In this document: positions 43,777-55,501 of the stretch, piece by piece
Position numbering within the stretch: position 1 is the stretch's first letter
Layout of the letters: every line of letters starts with the position of its first letter
Origin: Vreelandella aquamarina
GTDB taxonomy: Bacteria; Pseudomonadota; Gammaproteobacteria; Pseudomonadales; Halomonadaceae
Direction: 5' to 3'
Assembly (NCBI RefSeq): GCF_900110265.1
Contig: NZ_FODB01000021.1
Coordinates: 1 to 55,501, forward strand
DNA length: 55,501 nucleotides
The notes under the pieces: generated by a model
What the model saw: the letters and a program-made list of their open reading frames with translations, nothing else
What the model was told of the DNA's origin: nothing
The model's database searches: none
Translations under genes and position numbers: made by a program

Positions 43777-45956
43777 CTAGCCTTGCCGCTGGCTGGCCTG
43801 GATTGCGGTGAGGGCGATGGTGTAGACGATGTCATCCACCAGGGCGCCGCGGGACAGGTCGTTCACCGGCTTGTTCAAACCCTGCAGCATCGGGCCCACG
43901 CTGACCACTCGGGCGCTGCGTTGAACGGCTTTGTAGGTGGTGTTGCCGGTGTTGAGGTCGGGGAACACGAACACGGTGGCCTTGCCCGCTACGGGGGAGT
44001 CGGGGGCTTTTTGCTTGCCCACGCTTTCGATGGCGGCGGCGTCGTACTGCAGCGGGCCGTCGATAGCCAGGTGCGGCGCGCGCTCCTTGGCGATGCGGGT
44101 CGCTTCGCGCACTTTATCCACGTCGGCGCCGGTGCCGGAGTCGCCGGTGGAGTAGCTGATCATCGCCACGCGCGGCTCGATGCCGAAGGCCTCGGCAGAG
44201 CGGGCGCTTTGTAGGGCAATTTCGGCAAGCGTTTCGGCATCCGGGTCTGGGTTCACCGCGCAGTCGCCGTACACCACCACCTGCTCCGGCAGCAGCATGA
44301 AGAAGATCGACGATACCTGATTGTACTCAGGGGCCGTTTTGATCAGCTGAAACGCCGGGCGAACGGTGTTGGCAGTGGTGTGAACCGCGCCAGACACCAG
44401 GCCATCCACTTCATCGAGCTGCAGCATCATGGTGCCCAGCACCACGTTATCCTGAAGCTGCGCTTCGGCGGTCAGCTCGTTGAGCTTGCCGCGACGGCGC
44501 TCCACCATCGGGCCAATGTAGCTGGCGCGGGTGCTTTCCGGGTCGATGATGGTCAGCGCATCGGGCAGCGTGAGGCCACGGTGATGGGCGACGCTCTCGA
44601 TATCTTCGCGTTTGCCCAACAGTACGCAGTCGGCAATGCCACGGCGCTGGCAGATGATTGCCGCCTCGATGGTGCGCGGCTCGTCGCCTTCCGGCAGCAC
44701 GATGCGCTTTTTGGCTTGCTGAGCAAGCTTCACCAACTGGTGGCGGAACGCCGACGGCGAGAGGCGGCGGGTGTAGCTACGGCTCAGCTTGGCTTTCAGC
44801 CACTCCAGGTCCATGTGTGCCGCCACGAAGCGGGCCACCTGCTCGGCGCGCTCGAAGTCATCCATGGGGATTTCAGTGCTGAGCTGGCTCAGGTTCTGCG
44901 CCGTGGTCAGGCTGTCGGTTTCTACCGCCAGCACCGGCAAGCCGGTTTTCAGCGCTGGGCGGCACATCTCGATCATGCCCTCGTTGGGCAAGAAACCGTT
45001 GGTGAGTAAAACGCCCGCCAGCTGGGTGCCGTTCATGGTGGCCAGCGCGGAGGCCAGCACCACATCGTCACGGTCGCCGGAGGCCACGACCAAGCTGCCC
45101 GGGGTGAAGATATGCAGCGCATTGGCCGCACTTCGGGCGCACAGGCTGGTAGATAGCACGCGGCGGCTGGCGGCTTCGCCTTCGTTGAGCATCTTGGCAT
45201 TCAGCGCCCGGGCTACGTCTAGCGTGCGCGGAGCGCTCAGGGTCTTGCTGTAGGGTACCACGCCAATCAGGTGGAAGCGGTCGGTGGCTAGCGCCGGGGA
45301 GTAGCGTCGCAGTTCGTTGAGTACCGGCTCTTCCAACTGCGGTTTGATGGTGCCCGGCGCGGCCGAAAGGTCATCCTCTTGACCGTAGGGCAGGTTTTTC
45401 ATGCGCATCAGAATGCCGCCCAAGGTGCGGCTGGAGCTGACGCCGCCAAAGCTTCGAGCGTGCATATCCAGCTCTTCCGCCAGCGTCTGGGGCTCGTTGA
45501 GATCCCCGGAGCCCACCAGAATGATCCGCGCGTTCAGCGCATGAGCGAGCTGCACATTGGTTTGAGTGGCGTAGGTGGTGTGCTGGGTCGGCACGACGCC
45601 TTCCACCACGATCAGATCCAGCGCGCTGCCGTCTCGGTAGGCCTGCTGCACCACCTGCTCGTAGAGCTCGATGACGTTTTCCATCAGCTCGTCGGTTTGG
45701 TCGTCGCGCAGCAGCCGCTCCAGGCGTGCCTGGGAAATAGGCGAGGGCGGGCGCTGGTTCAGCGTCCGCGAGACCAGCGCCGTCGAGCGGTCAAGGCCCG
45801 GGCCGTTCAGCTCGTTCTGCATGAACGGCTTCAGAAAGCCGGCTTTCAGGCCAATGGTGTCCAGCGCCTGAATCAGGCCCAGACAGGCCGAGGTCAAGCC
45901 TGCCCCCATGCTGGTGGGGACAAGCAGAATGGCTTGGGGTTGCTCGGGGGAGCTGT

Positions 45957-45960
<4 letters not shown>
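43777..45960 (-). CDS. pta: Phosphate acetyltransferase, long form
   Basis: This 727-residue Pta has an N-terminal P-loop/BioD-like domain ([22 protein letters not shown]), a central DRTGG domain, and a C-terminal catalytic domain from ~400 ([90 protein letters not shown]). It converts acetyl-CoA and acetyl phosphate. Its start overlaps the ackA stop by four bases. Confidence 0.96.
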
Positions 45961-47141
<1,181 letters not shown>

Positions 47142-47294
47142 AACCACCTTTGTAACGTAATGAGGAAGTTAAGGGAATAGACTTTAGTTTAACATGCTGC
47201 GACGCGGAAAATCAGCGAAGAATTTAGTTAGCCTTCTATGTAAAATGTCGGCATCCTGTTCCTTATATAACCAATCGTGAGCCGTTTTGTTCCT

Positions 47295-48215
47295 ATGTCC
47301 TCAATTTCAAGCCCCACACTGCTACCCCGACATCTCGCTATTCTGCTGATGATGACGGTGGCGACGATGTTCGCTGCTAACCACGTCTCAGCTCGGCTGG
47401 CGTTTGATAATGGCACAGGATTGCTCTTAGCGGTGTTGATGCGCTCAGGCGTGGCTTGCTTGATTCTGCTTTCCTTGGTGATTCTTCAGAAAAAACGCCT
47501 TTGGCTGCCTCCGGGAGCGTGGCGCTGGCAGCTCGCGGTGGGGCTTCTTATTACGCTGCAAAGTGTCAGCTTATATTCCGCCGTGGCGCGCTTGCCGGTG
47601 GTGATTGCGCTGCTGCTAGTGAATACCTTTCCTATTCAACTGGCGCTGATTAGTTGGGCGCTGGGCGGCCCTCGGCCATCGCTGCGCAGTTGCTTGATTA
47701 TGGGCACCATTCTGATTGGCCTGTTGGTGGTGCTGGATATTCCTAGCTGGGTGGCCAACGCCGATGCCATGGGGCCGGAGTGGCTGGCAGGCATTGGCTT
47801 TGGTCTGTTTGCCGCGTTCGCGTTTGCCTGTGCGCTGTGGGTGACCGAGCATCGCTTGGCCGGGGTAGGCAGCACGCTGCGCAGCCTGCTGACTATGCAA
47901 ACCGTGTTTATCGCCATGATTATTGGTGGGTTTTTAGGGGCGGTGCCGGGCGGTATGAGCCTGCCGGACAACAGCACCGGCTGGGTAGGTCTAACGCTGC
48001 TGGCGTTGCTGTACGGTAGCGGGTTCTCGATTCTGTTTATTTTCGTACCCCGGCTGGATATGGCCCGCAACGCTCCAGTGATGAACTTCGAGCCGGTGGC
48101 GTCGCTGTTGATAGCCTATCTGGTACTGGGCCAAATGCTCAGCCCTAGCCAACTCGTGGGCGGCGCGGTGGTGGTTGGGGGCATCGTCGTACTGAGCCTT
48201 TCCAAAGGGCGTTAG
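47295..48215 (+). CDS. EamA/DMT-family transporter
   Basis: This ~306-residue protein has ten predicted helices in two EamA repeats (ILLMMTVATMFAANHVSARLAF, LPVVIALLLVNTFPIQLALISWALGGPRPS; and the second repeat ending NFEPVASLLIAYLVLGQMLSPSQLVGGAVVVGGIVVL). Such proteins export or exchange metabolites. The substrate is unknown. ATG 47295 is given; GTG 47277 in the same frame is an alternative, and neither has a clear ribosome site. Confidence 0.85.
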   Translation: MSSISSPTLLPRHLAILLMMTVATMFAANHVSARLAFDNGTGLLLAVLMRSGVACLILLSLVILQKKRLWLPPGAWRWQLAVGLLITLQSVSLYSAVARLPVVIALLLVNTFPIQLALISWALGGPRPSLRSCLIMGTILIGLLVVLDIPSWVANADAMGPEWLAGIGFGLFAAFAFACALWVTEHRLAGVGSTLRSLLTMQTVFIAMIIGGFLGAVPGGMSLPDNSTGWVGLTLLALLYGSGFSILFIFVPRLDMARNAPVMNFEPVASLLIAYLVLGQMLSPSQLVGGAVVVGGIVVLSLSKGR

Positions 48216-48347
48216 AAAACGTCATCAACAGCGCAAGAAAAAAGGAAACTCGATGCAAGTGCCAGTAGGTGAATTGCGTTCTTCATGGGCCTAGGCCACA
48301 CTTCGAAAGCGTAAGGAAACACTGTTTTTTTAACTGAGGTGATCCCC

Positions 48348-48857
48348 ATGAAGATGACCGTACTATCACTGACCTCTGCAGCGCTTCTGTTAGGTGCAGG
48401 TGCGTTTGCGGCATCCGCCCAAGCCCAAGAATCTTTCCAATACCCACAAGGATACGTGGGTGGCGATGCCATGTTTTGGAGCCTCAACCCTGACCGTGGC
48501 GACTCCCGTGACGATGTCGGCCTACGCCTGCGCGGTGGTGCCCAATTCAACGATTATTTCGCCCTCGAGGGCCACCTAGGCACCGGCGGTTCGGATCGCG
48601 GCGCCGATCTAGACCATCTGGCGGGTGCGTATGCTAAAGGCATCCTCCCGGTAGCGCCCAACTTCCGTCTTTACGGTTTAGCGGGTTTCTCCGAGGTCGA
48701 GATCAGCGATAATCGCGAAAGTGGTCTCTCTTACGGCGCGGGTGCCGAGATGGATATTGCTAACAACGTCTCGATTGGTGCCGACTACATGCGCTACCTG
48801 GACGAGTCCGCCTACGATTTCGATGCGGCGAGCGTAGGCCTTCGCTACCGCTTCTAA
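48348..48857 (+). CDS. Small OmpA/OmpW-like outer membrane beta-barrel protein
   Basis: This 169-residue protein has a signal peptide ending in ASAQA, then alternating strands (YVGGDAMFWSL, VGLRLRGGAQFNDYFALEGHLGT, FRLYGLAGFSEVEIS, LSYGAGAEMDIANNVSIGADYMRYL) and a final strand ASVGLRYRF ending in Phe, the outer-membrane insertion signal. Eight strands are expected. GAGGTG six bases upstream supports ATG 48348 over the longer frame from 48339. Function unknown. Confidence 0.83.
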   Translation: MKMTVLSLTSAALLLGAGAFAASAQAQESFQYPQGYVGGDAMFWSLNPDRGDSRDDVGLRLRGGAQFNDYFALEGHLGTGGSDRGADLDHLAGAYAKGILPVAPNFRLYGLAGFSEVEISDNRESGLSYGAGAEMDIANNVSIGADYMRYLDESAYDFDAASVGLRYRF

Positions 48858-48896
48858 CACGGCAAGCGTTTAGCGCTTATTCATCAAGGGAATAGG

Positions 48897-48937
48897 ACCC
48901 CGCTGACCGAGCACAGACTCGGCAGCGGGGTTTTTTT
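48897..48937 (+). terminator. Rho-independent terminator after the barrel gene
   Basis: ACCCCGCTG…CAGCGGGGT with inner CCGAG/CTCGG pairing is followed by TTTTTT. Confidence 0.92.
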
Positions 48938-48947
48938 ACGATTATTG

Positions 48948-48976
48948 TTAGCGTGCTAATAAATTTGTTAGACTAA
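48948..48976. promoter_or_regulatory. SlyA/MarR-like operator ahead of the efflux pair
   Basis: TTAGCGTGCTAA (48948-48959) is an inverted repeat differing from the SlyA consensus TTAGCAAGCTAA only in the two central bases. A second short palindrome, TTAGACTAA, lies at 48968-48976. TTGTTA (48945-48950) with a 17-base gap to TTAGAC gives a plausible but weak promoter that these sites would cover. No MarR-family gene is in the window. Confidence 0.6.
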
Positions 48977-49042
48977 GGTATTCCATCTAACGCTACCCCG
49001 AGTGCACGTGACCGCTTGGGGGCCAGTGAACGAGTAATACCC

Positions 49043-50104
49043 ATGACCCCTGATCAACGATTTACCCGCTGGGTGAAAATAGCCCTGGCGGCGTTTGTAG
49101 TGCTGTTCGTCTATTTCTTACTCGCCGATAGCTTTATGCCCATGACTCCGGAAGCGCGCGCGATGCGGCCCGTGACGCGTATTGCGCCGGAGCTCAGCGC
49201 GCCGGTGAAAGACGTGGTGGTGCGGGACCATCAGCGGGTGAACGCGGGCGATGTGCTGTTTCAGCTAGATACGACGCCGTTCGAGCTGGCACGCCAGCAG
49301 GCTGCGCTGAATCGCGAGCAGGCCGAGCAGGAGAACGCTCGGCTAACCGCCGAATTGGCGGCGGCGCGAGCCTCGCTGGCATCAGCTCAAGCCACGTTCG
49401 AAGAGCGCAGCGGTGAGCGCCACCGCGCTGAGGCGTTGTTAGGGCGGCAGGGCATCTCCCGCCAGCAGTACGAGCAGCAAGTGGCCGCCGAGCATACGGC
49501 CCAAGCTGCCGTGGCGTTTGCCCGCGCGCAAATCGATAGCCTAGAAGTGCAGCTAGGTGAAGAGGGCGACGCCAACCTGCGGCTGCGCCAGGCCGACAAT
49601 GCGCTCGCCCAAGCCGAGTTAAACGTGGCCCGTGCCACGGTAAGAGCGCGGGAGGCGGGCGAAGTCACCAACCTGCAGCTACAGCCGGGGGATTACGTAC
49701 AGGCCGGCCAGCCCGCCGTGGCGCTGGTGGCCAGCCGTGTCGACGTCGTGGCCGATTTTCGCGAGAAAAGCTTGCGCCACGTGAAGGAAGGCGACGAAGC
49801 AACGGTGGTGTTCGATGCGCTGCCGGGACGACTGTTGGCAGGCCACGTGAGCGCGTTCGATGCCGGTGTGCGGGAAGGGCAGCAAGTGGCCGACGGGCAG
49901 CTGGTGGACATTCCGACCTCCGACCGCTGGGTGCGCGATGCCCAGCGGGTGCGTATTCACATCACGCTGGACGAGCCTTTGGACGAGCTTCCGCCCAGCG
50001 GCGCGCGGGCCACGGTGCAGCTAGTGCCCGGCGAGCACGCGCTGGCCAAGCCGTTTGCCTGGCTGCAGGCTCGGCTCGTGAGCTGGCTTCATTATGTCTA
50101 CTAA
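49043..50104 (+). CDS. HlyD/EmrA-family periplasmic adaptor
   Basis: This 353-residue membrane-fusion protein has an N-terminal anchor helix (WVKIALAAFVVLFVYFLLA), a biotinyl-lipoyl-like half (PELSAPVKDVVVRDHQRVNAGDVLFQLD), a long coiled-coil hairpin rich in Ala/Glu/Gln, and the second lipoyl half plus beta-barrel (GEVTNLQLQPGDYVQAGQPAVALVAS). It links an inner membrane pump to the outer membrane. ATG 49043 precedes the anchor; an upstream TTG at 49016 is less likely. It overlaps the DUF2955 gene by 11 bases. Confidence 0.9.
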   Translation: MTPDQRFTRWVKIALAAFVVLFVYFLLADSFMPMTPEARAMRPVTRIAPELSAPVKDVVVRDHQRVNAGDVLFQLDTTPFELARQQAALNREQAEQENARLTAELAAARASLASAQATFEERSGERHRAEALLGRQGISRQQYEQQVAAEHTAQAAVAFARAQIDSLEVQLGEEGDANLRLRQADNALAQAELNVARATVRAREAGEVTNLQLQPGDYVQAGQPAVALVASRVDVVADFREKSLRHVKEGDEATVVFDALPGRLLAGHVSAFDAGVREGQQVADGQLVDIPTSDRWVRDAQRVRIHITLDEPLDELPPSGARATVQLVPGEHALAKPFAWLQARLVSWLHYVY

Positions 50105-51212
50105 ATCGCCTACTCAATCAAGTGCGCGTACGGGAACATCCGCTACGCGCTCAGTGCCCGCTTCCTCGGCGCTCAGTCAGAATGGGTTTAGCCAGAACGG
50201 ACTTAGCCAAAACGGACTGCGCCAGTGCCTGCGGGTCGCGGGCGGCGGCACCTTGGGGTTCATCATCAGCCAATTGATGGGCTGGAATTACGGCGTCTTC
50301 TTTACCGTATTCCCGATGTTCTTGCTGGGGTTGGTGCCGGTGCTGAATGGCTCGATCATTCGCCAGTTTCTCTCCAACGTGAGCCTCAACGTGCTGGAGG
50401 TGAGCCTGGTGGTCGGGCTGTTAAAACACATGCCCGTGGTGATGACGCTGGTAGTGCTGGGGCTGTTTTTGCTGCGTTTCAACTTAATGGCCAAAGGCCC
50501 GCTGTTTCTGTTTGGTGCCAACGGAGTATTGACGCTCAGCATACTGCTGCACTTTGCCAGCTACCCCAGTGTGGATTTGAGCGACCTGTTGGCCAGCAAC
50601 CTCATGGCCAGTGTGCTGGCGGTGTTCATCGCCATGCTGATGTACACCCTGTTCCCCGATAGGGAACCCCGCCAACCGCCACCCAGAGGCAGCAAATCGA
50701 CGGCGCAAATCCGCCATGAAACCCTGATTGGCGGCATCACCGCCACGCTTTCGTTCGTAGTGTTTCAGGTGCTCGATCTGCGCGGGTCGCTCTCGGCGCA
50801 AATGGCCACCATCTTGATTCTGTTTACGCTGGGCTACTTTGGCGCGCAGGTGTCGGCGGCCAAGCGCGCGGTGGGCACGCTCTTGGGCTGTAACCTCGCG
50901 CTGGTGATGCAGCTGGCGCTCTACACCCAAAGCCACCACTTTGTGCTGGTGATTCTGCTTTATTGGCTGGGTTTGATGCTGTTTGCGCGGGAGCACATCT
51001 TGGAAGGCGGCGGTTCCGGCATCGGGTTTGGCGGGCTCACCACCATGGGCATTCTGTTCGGCCAGTCGTTGGGGCCACAGCAGGACTTGGTCTACAGCGC
51101 GCTGTATCGCTTTTCGTCCATGAGCATAGCGCTGATCGGCACGCTATCGGTGATGATTTGTCTGCACTATCTGCTCAACCGCTGGGAACCTACTCGCCTG
51201 CTCGAAAAGTAG
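50094..51212 (+). CDS. DUF2955 / FUSC-like inner membrane efflux protein
   Basis: This 372-residue protein has about ten helices in two halves (GGGTLGFIISQLMGWNYGVFFTVFPMFLLGLVPVL and HETLIGGITATLSFVVFQVLDLRGSLSAQMATILILF), resembling DUF2955 and aromatic-acid exporter families. It is paired with an HlyD adaptor, as is common. The N-terminus carries three copies of a Ser-Gln-Asn-Gly-(Phe/Leu) repeat encoded by 15-base repeats at 50175-50219. Export of an aromatic or similar compound is inferred. Confidence 0.85.
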   Translation: MSTKSPTQSSARTGTSATRSVPASSALSQNGFSQNGLSQNGLRQCLRVAGGGTLGFIISQLMGWNYGVFFTVFPMFLLGLVPVLNGSIIRQFLSNVSLNVLEVSLVVGLLKHMPVVMTLVVLGLFLLRFNLMAKGPLFLFGANGVLTLSILLHFASYPSVDLSDLLASNLMASVLAVFIAMLMYTLFPDREPRQPPPRGSKSTAQIRHETLIGGITATLSFVVFQVLDLRGSLSAQMATILILFTLGYFGAQVSAAKRAVGTLLGCNLALVMQLALYTQSHHFVLVILLYWLGLMLFAREHILEGGGSGIGFGGLTTMGILFGQSLGPQQDLVYSALYRFSSMSIALIGTLSVMICLHYLLNRWEPTRLLEK

Positions 51213-51240
51213 TTGAGGTGATTTTTAACGACGGACTACG

Positions 51241-51399
51241 CTGAAAAGAGCCGCCGGGAAAGCTAAAGAAGCCGCCGGTAAGGCCACCGGCAGCAGCAAA
51301 GCCGCAGTCAAAGGCAAAGCCCAGCAAGCCAAAGGCGAACTGCAAAAAGGTAAAGGCGATGCCAAGGAAGGGGCCAAGAAGAACAAGAAGAAAAAGTGA
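51241..51399 (+). CDS. Small Lys/Ala/Gly-rich, CsbD-like protein; start unresolved
   Basis: A 52-codon frame beginning after an in-frame TAA (51226-51228) encodes KRAAGKAKEAAGKATGSSKA…KAQQAKGELQKGKGDAKEG and ends in NKKKK. The composition and repeats resemble CsbD-like stress proteins or short basic DNA-binding-like proteins. There is no ATG, GTG or TTG in frame; CTG 51241 is the first near-start. GAGGTG at 51216-51221 looks like a ribosome site but lies 19 bases upstream. It may be a CTG start, a frameshifted gene or a remnant. Confidence 0.4.
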   Translation: MKRAAGKAKEAAGKATGSSKAAVKGKAQQAKGELQKGKGDAKEGAKKNKKKK

Positions 51400-51419
51400 T
51401 GCTTGTTGCGCAAAAGGAA

Positions 51420-51444
51420 CAACCGGAGCCCATGGCTCCGGTTG
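51420..51444 (-). terminator. Terminator hairpin after thiC
   Basis: CAACCGGAGCC-CAT-GGCTCCGGTTG is a perfect 11-pair stem just beyond the thiC stop. On the minus strand it is followed by GTTCCTTTT, a short T-tract. Confidence 0.75.
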
Positions 51445-51457
51445 GGGTGTCACAGGG

Positions 51458-54068
<2,611 letters not shown>

Positions 54069-54164
54069 ATTGGATGCCTCCGGTGGTACAGCGAACCGGC
54101 GCACGGGCGAAGGGAGAGTGAGTTGGGGCAAGGTATCAGGTGAACACGGCGCACCCCAACCACC

Positions 54165-54280
54165 GCTTGATTCCTACGCCGGTACTAGCCGGATCAGGTT
54201 CAACGGGCCCCGCCGTGACGACTTGCTGCAGCAGCCAGCCGTATAGCGATCTCAGCCGGTTCCACCGGCACCCCGTCAAG
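54165..54280 (-). ncRNA. TPP (THI-box) riboswitch ahead of tenA-thiC
   Basis: In transcript sense, GACGGGGTGCCGG, then the conserved CTGAGATCG, then CCGTTGAACCTGATCCGG and CTAGTACCGGCGTAGGAATCAAG follow in the THI-box order and spacing. Thiamine pyrophosphate binding should switch off tenA and thiC. About 100 bases separate it from the tenA start. Confidence 0.96.
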
Positions 54281-54376
54281 CAGTATTCAGCGCAGTGTAG
54301 GAGGCGAGAGGGGGAGATGCAAGGGGCGTTAGCTTGATCGAACACACGGGGTTCATGGAAGCATAACTGCCCTTCA

Positions 54377-55190
54377 CTAACCCAATGGACTTCTGACACC
54401 CGCAAACCCATTGCCTAGCACATGGGTATATATTTGGGTGGTCTCGATACTTTTATGGCCCAGCAGCTCTTGAACAGTGCGAATGTCAGTACCTTGGCTT
54501 AGTAGCTGAGTGGCGAAACTGTGCCGCAAAGAGTGGCATGAGCCAGGGCGTGTTAAAGAAGATGAGCGCATGGCATATTTGACGGCTTTTTGGACGGCAG
54601 AGGCATGAATGTGATGTAGAACGACGCGCCCCCTCTCATCGAAGCAAGGCCTAGAGGAAGGGAAAAGCCACTGCCATGCAAGTGAAATACCCGCGTTCGG
54701 GTATTTACGGTCCAGAGCATATGGCAGTGACACAGGAGTAGCGTTGGCTTCAAGGCGAGCGTTCAGTTGTTGTTCTGCCATTTGTATATGCGTATGTAAT
54801 GGCTGGACGCAAGAAGGCGGCAGTAGCGTGGTGCGGTCTTTGTTGCCTTTGCCTGCATACACCGTGATGATTTGCCTTGAGAAATCAATATCTTTGACGC
54901 GAAGCCGACAAGCTTCGGAGACACGTAAACCTGAGCCGTACATAAGTGAGGCCATGAGAAGCATAGAGCCAGACAAGTGCTGAAATACCTCCATTACTTC
55001 CTGATGGGAAAGCACCACTGGTAAGCGCTGAGGGCGCTTAGCTCGGCTAAATTGACCAATCTCGCCAAGCGGCTGGTCCAGCACATGGCGATAAAGGAAG
55101 ACGATGGCATTGAGTGCTTGATTCTGTGTAGCCGCTGCCACGTGCCTTTCGATTGCCAGATATTCCAAAAATTGCCGTACTTCATGACCT
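54377..55190 (-). pseudogene. intI: Integron integrase (IntI), N-terminus removed by an IS
   Basis: About 271 residues of a tyrosine recombinase are seen: catalytic Arg in GSGLRVSEACRLRVKDIDF, HSLRHSFATQLL, GHKSIETTQIYTHV with the nucleophile Tyr, ending VRSPLG. The insert LPYALDRKYPNAGISLAWQWLFPS is the extra helix region unique to integron integrases (compare ALERKYPRAG in IntI1). Similarity to IntI starts at HEVRQFLEYLAIERHV, equivalent to residue ~60, exactly at the IS boundary at ~55190. The frame continues antisense through the IS to 55354, which is not part of the gene. All catalytic residues remain, but the N-terminal DNA-clamping helices do not. Confidence 0.9.
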
Positions 55191-55501
55191 CCTGAATCCG
55201 TGAGACCGGCCCCCGGAAGCACTTCTAACCCACTGACCTGCATGGCAATATAGCCATTATCGCCATTCACCCAGACAGTGCCATGCCCAACATAAAGTTC
55301 CGCGCCAGTTGCCGCACCCTCACCAGCCACGCCGGGCTGTCCATCATCGGGCAATGCTTCGAGATCGCTGGCGTCGACAGCATCGACAGCCGCTTCCCCA
55401 CCACGCTGGGCATGCGCACCAGTGACGTGATCAAGAGCTACCTGGGCCTGCTGTGTCTGGGCATGAGCGACTATGACGCTGTCGAGAACTTCCGCCGCGA
55501 C
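55191..55501 (+). mobile_element. 5' end of an IS1380-family element, cut by the window edge
   Basis: The element begins with CCTGAATCCGTGAGACC at 55191, which matches the reverse complement of the terminus at 153-169 in 11 of 17 bases. It interrupts intI. The transposase gene starts 92 bases inside. Confidence 0.65.
55283..55501 (+). CDS. IS1380-family transposase, N-terminal part
   Basis: From ATG 55283 the 73-codon frame runs off the window. It has the start of an IS1380-type transposase: CRTLTSHAGLSIIGQCFEIAGVDSID, SRFPTTLGMRTSDVIKSYLG and LCLGMSDYDAVENFRRD. The family call is from remembered similarity. It may be the same kind of element whose C-terminal end lies at the left edge. Confidence 0.7.
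   Translation, partial: MPNIKFRASCRTLTSHAGLSIIGQCFEIAGVDSIDSRFPTTLGMRTSDVIKSYLGLLCLGMSDYDAVENFRRD

Noticed and set aside
54300..54376. An attC-like site downstream of intI (GCGTTAGC)
   Set aside because: The core does not fit GTTRRRY, no paired arm is found, and cassettes should lie on the other side of intI.
55191..55354. N-terminal extension of the integrase frame
   Set aside because: These codons are the reverse complement of the IS terminus and transposase start, not integrase sequence.

Overview
The window reads like the chromosome of a halophilic gammaproteobacterium, most likely Halomonas or a close relative. I infer this from the overall protein character, the cyo quinol oxidase and deo/nupC/tsx clusters, and GC-rich coding DNA with AT-rich intergenic gaps. 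No rRNA or tRNA gene was recognised. Both ends lie inside copies of what looks like one IS1380-type insertion sequence, so the window is probably a contig that stops at repeated elements.

Layout. 1-1.5 kb is a scar: the tail of an IS, a truncated IS256-family transposase and a short-chain dehydrogenase fragment. 1.6-4.4 kb is a nitrate module (NIT-ANTAR antiterminator NasR plus a NarK/NasA-type transporter with a structured leader). 4.6-6.8 kb holds a patatin and a two-gene CZB/coiled-coil pair. 7-11.3 kb is a cell-wall block with a YkuD-type enzyme, an L,D-transpeptidase broken by a one-base frameshift, and an M23 peptidase. 11.9-19 kb is mostly housekeeping and stress genes: LysR, glutathionyl-hydroquinone reductase, a PRC-barrel protein, a DeaD-like helicase with a folded leader, endonuclease V, a class I amidotransferase and Tpx.

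18.9-26 kb is the least explained block. It holds an amidoligase overlapping a PuuD-like amidotransferase, a large MscS-type channel, a membrane protein with a degenerate J-like domain, a large J-domain protein and an unrecognised two-helix membrane protein. 26-30.4 kb is a ThuA / Gfo-Idh / sugar-binding protein / LacI cluster behind twin operators, without the expected ABC permeases. 30.5-38.5 kb is a nucleoside regulon (tsx, nupC, deoC, deoA, deoB, deoD, cdd) with a divergent DeoR-family gene and a near-canonical deo operator. Outer membrane uptake, inner membrane import and phosphorolysis to acetaldehyde plus glyceraldehyde-3-phosphate can be followed gene by gene.

38.8-43.7 kb is cyoABCDE, and 43.8-47.1 kb is ackA-pta. 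47.3-51.4 kb has a DMT exporter, a small outer membrane barrel, and an HlyD/DUF2955 efflux pair behind a SlyA-like palindrome. 51.5-54.3 kb is a TPP-riboswitch-controlled tenA-thiC operon. 54.4-55.2 kb is an integron integrase whose N-terminal part is cut off by the right-hand IS.
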